Assembly (NCBI GenBank): GCA_937886455.1
Contig: CALGCU010000278.1
Span: 1 to 14,439 of the forward strand
Direction: 5' to 3'
DNA length: 14,439 nt
From: an uncultured Bacteroidales bacterium
GTDB lineage: Bacteria; Bacteroidota; Bacteroidia; Bacteroidales; Paludibacteraceae
Made by a program: the position numbers and the translations under genes. Positions within the stretch are counted from its first letter, which is position 1. Every line of letters starts with the position of its first letter. Positions 1 to 8,059 of this stretch are shown piece by piece. The notes beneath the pieces were generated by a model, which made no database searches, was not told the DNA's origin, and worked only from the letters and a program-made list of their open reading frames with translations.

Positions 1-630
1 GTATTTATAGGTCGTAACTTCTGGGAAAATGTGCATGTTGCTTATGTGGCTAATAATGTGGCGGAATTTTGTTGTCCCAATGGTTTTAATCGTTCGATGC
101 ATAAGGGTGATGGTATTATAGTGGATTCAGTTTCGTATATTATTGATGGGAAAGAGATAGAGACCATTGTTATTCCAGATACAGTGAAAACTATTAGTGA
201 GAAAGCGTTTGTGTATTGCAAATCTCTTAAATCTGTTACCATTCTCAAAGGTGTTGAAACTATTGGGGATGAGGCTTTTTATGGCTGTGATAAACTCACT
301 CACATGATTCTTCCGGAAAGTGTAAAGAGTGTAGGGTATATAGCTTTTTGTAATACAAATATCTCTTATATTTGTTGCTATGCTTCTGAACCTCCTATGG
401 CAGAATCTATATTATTCGGTGGAGTCAGATATTATAATGGTGTGTGTCTGTATGTGCCATGTGAATCGCTTAATGCGTATCAACAACATCCTGAATTTGG
501 TCGTTTTCAGAATATCCAGTGTGTAGAAGATTATAGGCAGACAGCAAGGAAGCTCTTTTATGATAATCAGGTTATTATTCTTCGTCATGATGCCACTAAA
601 TGCGATATGGCAGGACGAGCACTTCCGTAG
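1..630 (+). CDS. BspA-like leucine-rich-repeat surface protein, C-terminal part (5' end outside window)
   Basis: The reading frame is open from base 1 and ends at the TAG at 628-630, so the start lies outside the window. The protein has LRR_5 (BspA/TpLRR) repeats: the pattern I-x-IPDTVKTISEKAF-x-x-C is followed by a second copy containing GDEAFYGC and a third containing ILPESVKSVGYIAF. A typical BspA-family cap follows (VPCESLNAYQQHPEFGRFQNI). The last ~35 residues (KLFYDNQVIILRHD... MAGRALP) resemble a worn version of the short beta-rich tail found on many Bacteroidales LRR proteins, sometimes a T9SS sorting signal. Such proteins are secreted or surface-exposed and often bind host or matrix proteins; the ligand cannot be read here. 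No clear terminator follows. It shows no link to the polysaccharide genes downstream. Confidence 0.85.
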   Translation, partial: VFIGRNFWENVHVAYVANNVAEFCCPNGFNRSMHKGDGIIVDSVSYIIDGKEIETIVIPDTVKTISEKAFVYCKSLKSVTILKGVETIGDEAFYGCDKLTHMILPESVKSVGYIAFCNTNISYICCYASEPPMAESILFGGVRYYNGVCLYVPCESLNAYQQHPEFGRFQNIQCVEDYRQTARKLFYDNQVIILRHDATKCDMAGRALP

Positions 631-682
631 AATAAAACTGTCTTTCTCTATCTCTAATCTCTGAAAAAAGTCCCTTCAACTC

Positions 683-714
683 TTTGCAGGTAAATGAAGT
701 TTTTATTACTTTTG
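683..714 (+). promoter_or_regulatory. Bacteroidota-type promoter of the tRNA-Gln gene
   Basis: A TTTG at 683-686 (-33 box) is followed after exactly 20 bases by TACTTTTG at 707-714, which matches the TAnnTTTG -7 consensus. The predicted transcript start is near 720, about 12 bases before the mature tRNA. Confidence 0.75.
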
Positions 715-731
715 CACTCGCTTTAAGGTAT

Positions 732-802
732 TGCCCTATTGTGTAATGGTAGCACTACAGATTCTGGTTCTGTCTGTCTGGGTTCGAATCCTAGTGGGGC
801 AA
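732..802 (+). tRNA. tRNA-Gln (anticodon CTG)
   Basis: A full cloverleaf can be folded by hand. The acceptor stem is 732-738 with 795-801 (seven pairs, one G-T), and the discriminator base is A802. The D arm is GTG...CAC around TAATGGTAG. The anticodon stem is ACAGA (757-761) with TCTGT (769-773), and its loop TTCTGGT puts CTG at 764-766. The T arm is 778-782 with 790-794 around TTCGAAT. CTG reads the glutamine codon CAG. No CCA is encoded (CGC follows), so CCA must be added enzymatically. The gene is a stand-alone unit with its own promoter and terminator and marks the left border of the polysaccharide locus. Confidence 0.95.
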
Positions 803-808
803 CGCAAA

Positions 809-846
809 AAGAGAGAATAACTTTCGGGTTGTTCTCTCTTCTTTTT
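809..846 (+). terminator. Rho-independent terminator of tRNA-Gln
   Basis: Bases 809-821 pair with 828-840 (13 pairs, one T-G wobble) around the loop TTTCGG, followed directly by CTTTTT. The hairpin separates the tRNA transcript from the polysaccharide promoter, whose -33 box starts only 8 bases later. Confidence 0.85.
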
Positions 847-853
847 AGGATAA

Positions 854-885
854 TTTGTACCCGCTTTGTTTTTTTAGTATTTTTG
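854..885 (+). promoter_or_regulatory. Promoter of the polysaccharide operon
   Basis: TTTG at 854-857, 20 bases, then TATTTTTG at 878-885 form a full Bacteroidota sigma-factor match. The predicted start near 892 leaves a leader of about 28 bases before the ATG at 920. There is no room for a UpxY-type antiterminator gene, and no inverted repeats flank the promoter, so invertible-promoter control as in Bacteroides fragilis capsules is not visible. Confidence 0.75.
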
Positions 886-919
886 CCTTTTATTTGTAAA
901 ATTTTTACATTGTTTAAGT

Positions 920-1879
920 ATGAAAACGATAGGGTTTGTCATTAGTAAAAAGGAAAATGAGAATCGTAGGGCTTTGTTGCCACAGGATTTGAGTGCTATA
1001 AAATATCTTCATCAGGTGTATGTGGAAACAGGTTATGGGGAGGTGTTGGGCTACACAGACAATGATTATAGAACTAAAGGAGTGAATATATGCTCACGTG
1101 AAGAAGCACTTTCTAAAGATATTATATGCGACCCTAAGGTGGGGGATGCAGAGTACTTGAATACCCTACATCCCGGACAAACGATTTTTGGATGGATACA
1201 TGCTGTTCAGAATAGAAAAATTACAGATCAATTGATTGCGAATTCTCTGACAGCCATTGCGTGGGAGGATATGTTTTATAAGGGAAAACACCTGTTTTGG
1301 CGTAACAATGAAATAGCAGGAGAGGCAGCCATTATGCATGCGTTTACACTGCATGGAATTTTCCCTTACGACACAAAAGTGGCTATCTTGGGGAATGGGA
1401 ATAGTGCGCGTGGAGCATATCGTATCTTAGCTGCGTTAGGAGCAGAGGTTGTACAGTATAATCGCCGCTCAGAACAATTGTTTAAAGAAGATTTGGAAGA
1501 CTTTGATGTGATAGTAAATGCCATATTGTGGGACACAAACCGAAAAGACCATATCATTTATAAAGAAGACCTTTCACGCATGAAACCCGGAGCGCTGATT
1601 ATTGATATCAGTTGTGATAAAAATGGAGGAGTGGAAACAAGTGTCCCCACTACGATTGATAATCCCATCTATGAAGTCAACGGAATAGCACATTATGTGG
1701 TAGATCACACTCCTTCTTTGTTCTACAAAACGATTTCTAAAAGTTTGAGTTTTGTCTGTTCTTCCTATGTTGATGCTTTAGTGATGGAGACGCTTGATGA
1801 AGTGTTACGTGGAGCACTCATTGTAAAGGAGGGCGTGATTATCGACCAACGCATAAAAGACTTTCAAGGAAGACAATGA
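920..1879 (+). CDS. N5-(carboxyethyl)ornithine synthase-like opine dehydrogenase
   Basis: This 319-residue protein resembles the lactococcal N5-(L-1-carboxyethyl)-L-ornithine synthase family (EC 1.5.1.24, about 313 residues) within the alanine dehydrogenase/PNT fold. The known enzyme uses NADPH to condense pyruvate reductively with the side-chain amine of ornithine or lysine. Visible features are an N-terminal AlaDH/PNT-type segment (KENENRRALLPQDL), a central W-EDM and NNEIAGEAA segment, and a Rossmann nucleotide loop VAILGNGNSARG at about residues 154-165. A later segment reads PGALIIDISCDKNGGVE. It is the first gene of the operon, and its stop overlaps the flippase start (ATGA). In this setting it probably makes a carboxyethyl amino acid that decorates the polysaccharide rather than a free metabolite; this is inference. 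Substrate choice between ornithine, lysine or another amine cannot be read from sequence. Confidence 0.8.
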   Translation: MKTIGFVISKKENENRRALLPQDLSAIKYLHQVYVETGYGEVLGYTDNDYRTKGVNICSREEALSKDIICDPKVGDAEYLNTLHPGQTIFGWIHAVQNRKITDQLIANSLTAIAWEDMFYKGKHLFWRNNEIAGEAAIMHAFTLHGIFPYDTKVAILGNGNSARGAYRILAALGAEVVQYNRRSEQLFKEDLEDFDVIVNAILWDTNRKDHIIYKEDLSRMKPGALIIDISCDKNGGVETSVPTTIDNPIYEVNGIAHYVVDHTPSLFYKTISKSLSFVCSSYVDALVMETLDEVLRGALIVKEGVIIDQRIKDFQGRQ

Positions 1880-3321
1880 TGCAACCTAATGCAAAGATAT
1901 TGGGAGGGGCTTTTTGGTCGCTTGTACACCGCATGGGAATAGTGGTCATTTCCTTTATATCCAATATTCTGTTGGCACGTCTCCTCACTCCGGATGACTA
2001 TGGAGCGATTGGCATGCTGATGATTTTTATGGCATTGTCTAACACTTTCATTGATGGAGGGTTTGGCTCGGCGTTGATTCAGAAAAAAACACCTACACAA
2101 GAGGATTATTCTACTATCTTCTATTGGAATTTTACGTTATCTGTCCTCTTATATGCCATCTTGTGGATAACTGCTCCTTGGATTGCACTATTTTATCACA
2201 TGGACATACTCTCTGCTGTGTTGCGTGTACAGGGATTGGTTCTTATCATCAATTCGTTGAGCGTGATACAGCAAAATGTATTGCGTAAGAGATTGCTGTT
2301 TAAGAAAATGGCAATTGTATCTGTTACGTCTGCATTACTGTCCATGTGTGTTGCGCTCTGCTTGGCTGTATCAGGGTATGGTGTGTGGGCATTAGTGGCA
2401 CAGCAATTGGCTTTCAGTACATTCAACGCTCTTTTATATGGGGTGATGCGAGTGTGGCGACCTATTGGAGTGTTCTCTCTTAAGTCGTTTAAGGAACTGT
2501 TTGGATTTGGGGGATATATCCTACTGTCTAATCTCATAATTACCTTCACTAACAATGTGCAGGGGCTGATAATAGGACGTTTGTTTACCCCTGCTGTTAT
2601 GGGATTATATACGCAAGCGAGAAAACTGGAGGAGGTAGCATCCACCACTTTATCGACAGTAGTGGATCAGGTCTCTTATCCGGTTTTATCTGATGTGCAG
2701 GATGACAAAGAAAAACATGTGGCTATCTTGCGTAGTCTTTCTATGGTATCTGCTTATGTATGCTTCCCCATCATTATCTTGCTGATTGTGGTTGCAGAAC
2801 CTTTAATCACCCTGTTGTATTCTGCTAAATGGTTGGCATGTGTGCCTTATTTTAGAATATTGTGCGTAGCAGGTTTGGTGATGTGTATCTATAATTTAAA
2901 CTATTTTGCAGTAGCCTCGGTGGGGCAGAGCAAAGTGTTATTGAAATGGACCATCGTAAAGCGTGTCTTGGGATTGATTTTTATGCTTTTGGGAGTTAAG
3001 GTTGGAGGAATAAAAGGCCTCTTGTGGGGTGTTGTAGCCGGATATTATCTCATTTATTTTATAAATGCTCTATTGTCTGCCAGGATTGTAGGCTACGCAT
3101 TGGGAAGGCAAATGTTGGATCTTTTACCTATTCTGTTGTTGGCAACTGTGTTGGGGATAGGAGTGTGGAGATTGGGGTGTGTTGTTGATGTTAATGCCTA
3201 TATTGTGTTTGTCATTCAGATTCTTGTTTATATATTTGCATATATCTTGTTGTCGATTGTGATGAGAATGAAAGTTGTAGGTATGCTGAAAGATACAATG
3301 CGAAAATTCATAAAAAAATAA
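1876..3321 (+). CDS. Wzx-type polysaccharide flippase (MOP/PST family)
   Basis: This integral inner-membrane protein of 481 residues is the usual size for WzxC/polysaccharide-transporter family flippases, which move lipid-linked repeat units from the cytoplasmic to the periplasmic face. The N-terminus is typical of the family: GGAFWSLVHRMG, then ILLARLLTPDDYGAIGM and a GGFGSALIQKK segment. Many hydrophobic stretches, probably 12-14 helices, follow to the end. The start overlaps the previous stop by four bases (ATGA); an alternative ATG lies one codon later. The flippase, the Wzy-type protein and the glycosyltransferases in one operon mark a Wzx/Wzy-dependent pathway. Whether the product is a capsule or an O-antigen cannot be decided, since no initiating sugar-phosphate transferase or chain-length regulator is in the window. 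Confidence 0.9.
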   Translation: MMQPNAKILGGAFWSLVHRMGIVVISFISNILLARLLTPDDYGAIGMLMIFMALSNTFIDGGFGSALIQKKTPTQEDYSTIFYWNFTLSVLLYAILWITAPWIALFYHMDILSAVLRVQGLVLIINSLSVIQQNVLRKRLLFKKMAIVSVTSALLSMCVALCLAVSGYGVWALVAQQLAFSTFNALLYGVMRVWRPIGVFSLKSFKELFGFGGYILLSNLIITFTNNVQGLIIGRLFTPAVMGLYTQARKLEEVASTTLSTVVDQVSYPVLSDVQDDKEKHVAILRSLSMVSAYVCFPIIILLIVVAEPLITLLYSAKWLACVPYFRILCVAGLVMCIYNLNYFAVASVGQSKVLLKWTIVKRVLGLIFMLLGVKVGGIKGLLWGVVAGYYLIYFINALLSARIVGYALGRQMLDLLPILLLATVLGIGVWRLGCVVDVNAYIVFVIQILVYIFAYILLSIVMRMKVVGMLKDTMRKFIKK

Positions 3322-3326
3322 TCCAT

Positions 3327-4217
3327 ATGAGTGCATTTAGAGTAACATTAAGTCATATATTTTCTTCTGTGTTAACTTTGATTTCGCCTAAGTTAAACAC
3401 GAAATTTCTTTATTGGAGACGATTTGGTAAAAGGTTAGATTTAGATAATCCGGTCACATCCAATGAAAAAGTACTATGGCTCAAGTTTAATACCTATTAT
3501 AAGAATCCGCTTGTGATTCAGTGTGCAGATAAATTTGCAGTGCGCGACTATGTCAAGGCATGTGGGTGTGAGGAAATACTGAACGAACTCTATGGTGTGT
3601 ATCGTAGAGTGAAGGATATTAATTTTGACGTATTCCCAGATAAGTTCGTACTGAAACTCAATTATGGGTGCGGAATGAATCTAATCTGCACTGATAAGCA
3701 GTCTTTGTCAATTTCACGTGTTAAACGAAAACTGCAGTGTTGGATGATGAGTATGCAACACTTGAGGTGCTCGGAAATGCACTATGCACATATACCGAAA
3801 AGGATAATTTGTGAGAAATTTTTGGATACGCATAATAATGCTGCTCCAGATGACTACAAAATCTATTGTTGTAATGGCACTCCTCATTATGTCATGGTAT
3901 GTGTTGGCAGGGACAAAGGACGTCCTAAATTCTATTATTTTGATTGCAAGGGAAACATACAGCGCCAAATGACTAAGGATGGTTTGGATGCTCCGCAGGA
4001 TTTTCACTATGACATTCCGGAGGGGTGGGATGATATGATACGCTATGCGACAGTCTTGTCTGCTCCTTTCCCATTTGTGCGGACTGACTTCTATTTGGTG
4101 GAGGGTAAAGTGATTTTTGGAGAATTAACCTTCACACCGGCATCCGGGTTAGACACAACAAAACTTCCATATACAGATAAGTTGTTGGGTGATTTGATTG
4201 ACTTGAAACAAGACTGA
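3327..4217 (+). CDS. TupA-like ATP-grasp protein, probable amino acid ligase for the polysaccharide
   Basis: The 296 residues match the TupA-like ATP-grasp family, named after the teichuronopeptide gene of an alkaliphilic Bacillus. These proteins are often mislabelled as glycosyltransferases. Signatures seen in order: a short N-terminal helix region; the ATP-binding strand FVLKLNYGCGMNLIC with its lysine at residue 110; ICEKFLD; DYKIYCCNGTPHYVMV; and the C-terminal metal/ATP block FVRTDFYLVEGKVIFGELTF, with acidic residues D254 and E266, followed by TPASG. ATP-grasp ligases activate a carboxylate as acyl-phosphate and join it to an amine. Here the likely reaction is an amide between a sugar uronic acid and an amino compound, or the reverse. 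The opine synthase two genes upstream is a plausible source of that amino compound. The gene starts 6 bases after the flippase. Fold: confident; reaction: inferred. Confidence 0.8.
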   Translation: MSAFRVTLSHIFSSVLTLISPKLNTKFLYWRRFGKRLDLDNPVTSNEKVLWLKFNTYYKNPLVIQCADKFAVRDYVKACGCEEILNELYGVYRRVKDINFDVFPDKFVLKLNYGCGMNLICTDKQSLSISRVKRKLQCWMMSMQHLRCSEMHYAHIPKRIICEKFLDTHNNAAPDDYKIYCCNGTPHYVMVCVGRDKGRPKFYYFDCKGNIQRQMTKDGLDAPQDFHYDIPEGWDDMIRYATVLSAPFPFVRTDFYLVEGKVIFGELTFTPASGLDTTKLPYTDKLLGDLIDLKQD

Positions 4218-4222
4218 TAGAT

Positions 4223-5380
4223 ATGTGGTTAGTGACAAAAAAACAAATACTCCTCTTTGTTGCCCTATTCATCTTATTGGCACAAACGCTTTTAGTGCTG
4301 GATTTCATTCCGGTGTTAGATGCCTTGCTGTCGGGTTTGAGAGTTATTCTCTTTGCAGCACTCTTTGTGTTCTTCTTTGTGCGCTACTTCTATGTCACAA
4401 AGTTGGAATACTTCTTGCTCACTTATGCACTCTTTTTGGGGGCAGTATCAGTTGTTTTGTCCGATAATGTCATCCCTTTTGTGTTTCAAGTGGTCAATGT
4501 GACCACCTTGCTGATTCTCTTTAAGTATTTTGAATTCAGGGATGTCATCCGTTGTTCAGCCATCATTCTGTCGCTCTTTGTCTATCTGAATTGTCTCTTG
4601 ACTATTTTCTATCCTGATGCACATTTCTATTTGGATGGGAAACCCACTTACCTCTTGGGTTATAACTACAACTCCATGGGCTCAGTCCTTCTGGTGGCTA
4701 TTGTGGTGAACGCCATGTGTATGTTCTATGACAATAGTTTCCGTGTCAACATGATTGTGCTTTCTCTTGCTTCCTTCATCACGGTGTTCTTTATGGGTTC
4801 TATGACCTCGTCTGTGGGTATAGCCTTGCTCATAGCCTATATTGTGGTGGCTCGTATAAGAGGGGCTCGCTTTCTTTTGAAGGCATTTCTTGTCTGTGTG
4901 TTGTTGTTTAGTGTGGGTATTGTCTTCATGCAGATGGAGATTCAAAATGAATTCATTGTGTGGTTTATTGAAGACGTCTTAGGAAAGGATTTAACCTTTA
5001 CTGACAGAGCCAGAATATGGCTTGAGGCTTTGGCAATGATTGTTGAATCTCCTTGGGTGGGCTATGGGGTGCGTGACGTGGAGTGGTTTAACCATCATTT
5101 TGATGTGCTCACAGCCCACAACTTTATTCTTACCATGCTTCTCAAAGGAGGTGTCATCTTGTTGACCATCTTTATTGCGATTGTAGGAGTGGCGGTGAAG
5201 AGTGCCAACCAAAATAAAACACCGGTGGTCAATGTTCTGCAATTCGGCTGTTGTTCTTTGTTGCTCATGATGACCATGGAGACCTATTCTATGTTGCTGA
5301 TTTTCTTCCTCATCTTCCTGAACTATTTCTCTAATACATTATACCTCGAAGAAACTACCGACCATGTCTGTGAAGCATAA
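4223..5380 (+). CDS. Wzy-type O-antigen/capsule polymerase (O-antigen ligase-like membrane protein)
   Basis: The protein has 385 residues and is almost entirely hydrophobic, with about ten predicted membrane helices and a longer loop in the second half. That loop holds the Wzy_C/WaaL-type signature: DRARIWLEALAMI, then GYGVRDVEW, and AHNFILTMLLKGG just before the last helices. Polymerases of this type join undecaprenyl-linked repeat units in the periplasm. WaaL ligases share the same fold. A polymerase role is preferred because the gene sits inside an operon with a flippase and glycosyltransferases. It starts 5 bases after the ATP-grasp gene, and its end overlaps the next gene by 17 bases, which suggests translational coupling. 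Confidence 0.8.
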   Translation: MWLVTKKQILLFVALFILLAQTLLVLDFIPVLDALLSGLRVILFAALFVFFFVRYFYVTKLEYFLLTYALFLGAVSVVLSDNVIPFVFQVVNVTTLLILFKYFEFRDVIRCSAIILSLFVYLNCLLTIFYPDAHFYLDGKPTYLLGYNYNSMGSVLLVAIVVNAMCMFYDNSFRVNMIVLSLASFITVFFMGSMTSSVGIALLIAYIVVARIRGARFLLKAFLVCVLLFSVGIVFMQMEIQNEFIVWFIEDVLGKDLTFTDRARIWLEALAMIVESPWVGYGVRDVEWFNHHFDVLTAHNFILTMLLKGGVILLTIFIAIVGVAVKSANQNKTPVVNVLQFGCCSLLLMMTMETYSMLLIFFLIFLNYFSNTLYLEETTDHVCEA

Positions 5381-6278
5381 ATATACTGTTATCATTCCTC
5401 ACTACAAATTGATAGACCTCCTCCCAAGGGCACTCAATTCAATCCCCGACCGTCAGGATGTTCAAATCGTGGTGGTGGATGATAATAGTGGGATAGATGA
5501 AGAGCGTTTTCATGTGCTGAACACTTTTCGGCACGCAGAGTGTCGGTTTGTCTTTACTAAAGAATCCAAGGGCGCCGGCTATGTGCGCAATGTGGGGTTG
5601 TCACACGCCACCGGTGAGTGGCTTCTCTTCCTGGATGCGGACGATTTCTTTGAAGAAGGTGCTTTCTCGCTCTTTGATGAGTATGCCGACTCCGCTAATG
5701 ATGTGGTCTATTTCAATACGAAAAGTGTCTATTCAGAGTCATTGCTCCCATCTTCGCGTTTTGGCACCTATAATGCCTACATCAACTTTGCCCAACCGGA
5801 TAACCTTCACCACCAAAACATCATTCGTGCCTATCATGTAGTGCCGGTGGCAAAAATGATTCGGTCGGCTTTGGTGCATACGCATAACATACGCTTTGAT
5901 GAAGTCCCTTGGGGAAATGATGTGTTCTTTGCCACACAAGTGGGTGCAAAGGCTTCAAAAATAGCCATTGAAAAGAAAGTGACCTATGTGGTCACAGAGC
6001 GTGAGAATAGTCTGGTGAAACAACTCTCAGCTGAGGCTCTTTTGTGTCGTTATAAGGTGGCATTACGTGCCAATCAATACTTGCGTTCGGAGGGCATGAA
6101 ACCTTATCAAAACACCATCTTGTTTCATCTTAAACGCATTTCCAAGTGCGGAATGATTCCTTTTGTGAAGGCACTCTGTGTGGGATTTAAGTATGGAGGA
6201 TATAATCTGCACACGCTCTACCTCTCTTCACGTATGGTGAAACATATTTTGCACACGTATAACCCATCTCAACCATAG
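5364..6278 (+). CDS. Family 2 glycosyltransferase (GT-A fold)
   Basis: The N-terminal GT2 domain begins at once (YTVIIPHYKLIDLLPRAL), with the nucleotide-binding VVVDDNS at about residues 36-42 and the metal-binding DAD at 91-93 (FLDADDFFEEG). A G-x-x-RN-x-G segment lies at 72-78. The catalytic-base region reads PWGNDVFFAT, where many family members have an ED pair; the aspartate is kept. No membrane helices are evident, so it probably acts at the cytoplasmic face on lipid-linked intermediates. Total length is 304 residues. The ATG lies 17 bases inside the upstream polymerase gene, which favours coupled translation. Donor sugar and linkage cannot be predicted. Confidence 0.88.
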   Translation: MSVKHKYTVIIPHYKLIDLLPRALNSIPDRQDVQIVVVDDNSGIDEERFHVLNTFRHAECRFVFTKESKGAGYVRNVGLSHATGEWLLFLDADDFFEEGAFSLFDEYADSANDVVYFNTKSVYSESLLPSSRFGTYNAYINFAQPDNLHHQNIIRAYHVVPVAKMIRSALVHTHNIRFDEVPWGNDVFFATQVGAKASKIAIEKKVTYVVTERENSLVKQLSAEALLCRYKVALRANQYLRSEGMKPYQNTILFHLKRISKCGMIPFVKALCVGFKYGGYNLHTLYLSSRMVKHILHTYNPSQP

Positions 6279-6282
6279 CATT

Positions 6283-7275
6283 ATGACACCAGCTAAATTC
6301 TCCATCATCATACCTTGCTACAACGTGGCTCCTTTTCTGCCTCGCTTGATTGCCGGGCTGGAGGCGCAAACACTGCCAGACTGTGAGTTTATTTTTGTTA
6401 ATGATGCATCAAAGGATAATACACTCGAACTCTTACAAGAGTTTGCCGGTCGGGATGAAAGGGTAGTGTTGATAGACAAAGTGAATGAAGGAGTTTCGGT
6501 GGCACGCAATGTGGCATTAGATGTTGCCACAGGGGAATATGTGTACATTCTGGATGGGGATGACTGGATGGAACCCACTTGGTGTGAAGAGATGTATAGT
6601 CTTGTCAAAGAGGATGATATAGACATTCTTGTGTTTAATTTTCACAAGGCTTATGATGACAGGAAAGTCTATGTGGATTTGGGTATTAAAGAGGGTATCT
6701 ACACACAGCAGGAGTTTCTCCATGAGGTGAAATCATTGCCCCTCTCACACATGCTCTACAAGCGTGACACAATTGCCCATTTGCGTTTTAAGCCCGAAGT
6801 ACGTGTGGGAGAAGTGTTCACATTCTTTGTCGGAGCCTTGGCGCATGCTAAGCGTGTGAAAGTCACTCGTCAATCTTTCTGGAACTACTACCACAATGCA
6901 GATAGTGCCACCCAAAAGCCCAAACCAGCAGCCGACCTCACCATAGTGAATGCTTTGCGTGCTTTAGATGAATACGCCGCTACTTATCCCGGGAACTTAA
7001 AAACATACCCGTGTTTTGTGATTACAGTGTGTCGCCTCATGAATGCTTTTACGTTTAACAAGTACGTGAAGCACGCTGCTTCCTACACAACGATGCGCAC
7101 CATTATCACCCAAGTTTATAAGTCACCCATTGCCCGTGAATATCTCTCACTGTATGTAAAACTCACACCATTTACCCATCTCAAACGCTACTACATGCAA
7201 GCACTGGCTTCTGTGCCCTACCTCTGCTATTTTCTCCTATATCCCATCTTCAAAGTGCGCAATTATTTGAAATAA
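6283..7275 (+). CDS. Family 2 glycosyltransferase, last gene of the first polysaccharide operon
   Basis: This is a 330-residue GT2 enzyme: FSIIIPCYNVAPFLPRLI at the N-terminus, FVNDAS at 38-43, G-V-S-V-A-RN at 70-76 and the metal-binding DGDDW at 91-95. Two positions differ from the usual pattern. The first aspartate motif is ND rather than DD, and the usual catalytic-base 'GED' reads GEVF, so the acceptor-activating acid may be shifted or replaced. The C-terminal ~40 residues are hydrophobic (YYMQALASVPYLCYFLLYPIF) and may touch the membrane. It follows the previous gene by 4 bases. Its last 26 bases overlap, tail to tail, the end of the minus-strand DUF6088-like gene, and no terminator lies between them. 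Probable role: adding one sugar to the repeat unit. Confidence 0.85.
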   Translation: MTPAKFSIIIPCYNVAPFLPRLIAGLEAQTLPDCEFIFVNDASKDNTLELLQEFAGRDERVVLIDKVNEGVSVARNVALDVATGEYVYILDGDDWMEPTWCEEMYSLVKEDDIDILVFNFHKAYDDRKVYVDLGIKEGIYTQQEFLHEVKSLPLSHMLYKRDTIAHLRFKPEVRVGEVFTFFVGALAHAKRVKVTRQSFWNYYHNADSATQKPKPAADLTIVNALRALDEYAATYPGNLKTYPCFVITVCRLMNAFTFNKYVKHAASYTTMRTIITQVYKSPIAREYLSLYVKLTPFTHLKRYYMQALASVPYLCYFLLYPIFKVRNYLK

Positions 7276-8038
7276 TTGTCTCGGGTTTGCATTCACGTTC
7301 TTCAGTAATAAGTCTTATTCTCCAATTTTGTTTAGTTGGCAAAACAGATTCCGATATTGGTAATTTATATTCAGTCACTCCGTTAAGAGTTTTGCGTATA
7401 GACTCTAAAAGACTGTCATTGCAACCTATATCCTCCAATATCGCACCACACAATGCACGAACATAATTCGTATATTTGATGGCGCATTTAACAAGGATTT
7501 CCTTTTGTTCGTCATTTAAGTCTCTAACAATCTCTTTAAGTCTGAGACAAGCATCATTAGGAGTGGTTGCTGGGATTTCACGAATAAATCTTATGGCATC
7601 CAAAATTCGTAAGATTTCAATATTCTTTTTAGTTATCGGATTCTGTTGTAGGATAAAAGATATTGTATATTTCTCACGTTTGACAGAACGGCGACTTTTG
7701 TTTGTTCCGATTTGAATATAAGATGATATTTGTGTGGTAAGCCCTAATGCATTATATGCAGAATACCCTGTTATATAGCCTATAAGTTTACCATTACGTT
7801 CAATATAATCTTTAGCAATCTGATAAGCGGAAGGTTTTAACTCTCCAAATTGAGTCTTTCGAGGTTTATAGAACCTTCCTTTTGCCAATTTAGAGATTTC
7901 ACCAGACTTAACCATACGATTTAACGCTTTTACAACAGCCGATTGATTCTGTGATTCTATCCCCAAATCAGATGCTGTAAAAACGTAATCTTCTGAAAAT
8001 TCAGCAATTCTCCCCTTGATTTCTTTTGCTATATTCAT
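7250..8038 (-). CDS. AbiEi/DUF6088-like antitoxin-type regulator without a partner toxin
   Basis: The product of 262 residues begins MNIAKEIKGRIAEF and carries an N-terminal winged-helix-like region (YVFTASDLG, then VVKALNRMVKSGEISKLAKGRFYKP). This is typical of DUF6088/AbiEi-type antitoxins of type IV toxin-antitoxin systems. A middle segment (GYITGYSAYNALGLTTQ, QIGTN) also fits that family. An in-frame TTG extends the frame to 8104, but the ATG at 8038 is chosen because a good promoter lies inside the extension. Usually the next gene downstream encodes an AbiEii-type nucleotidyltransferase toxin. Here the downstream neighbour is a convergent glycosyltransferase that overlaps by 26 bases, so no toxin is present. 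It may be a remnant, or a regulator kept for its own or for the neighbouring operon. Family call fairly firm; role uncertain. Confidence 0.7.
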   Translation of the reverse strand: MNIAKEIKGRIAEFSEDYVFTASDLGIESQNQSAVVKALNRMVKSGEISKLAKGRFYKPRKTQFGELKPSAYQIAKDYIERNGKLIGYITGYSAYNALGLTTQISSYIQIGTNKSRRSVKREKYTISFILQQNPITKKNIEILRILDAIRFIREIPATTPNDACLRLKEIVRDLNDEQKEILVKCAIKYTNYVRALCGAILEDIGCNDSLLESIRKTLNGVTEYKLPISESVLPTKQNWRIRLITEERECKPETIISNNCAL

Positions 8039-8059
8039 AATCGTTTCATTATCATGCTG

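Noticed and set aside
840..920. Invertible or UpxY-controlled capsule promoter
   Set aside because: No inverted repeats flank the promoter at 854-885, and no antiterminator gene lies between it and the first biosynthetic gene.
739..945. Open frame of 68 codons running through the tRNA
   Set aside because: It starts inside the tRNA-Gln, crosses its terminator and the next promoter, and overlaps the real start at 920.
2196..2648. Long open frame on the minus strand opposite the flippase gene (150 codons)
   Set aside because: It lies wholly inside the strongly supported Wzx gene, has no promoter and no recognisable domain, and its composition is that of an antisense shadow.
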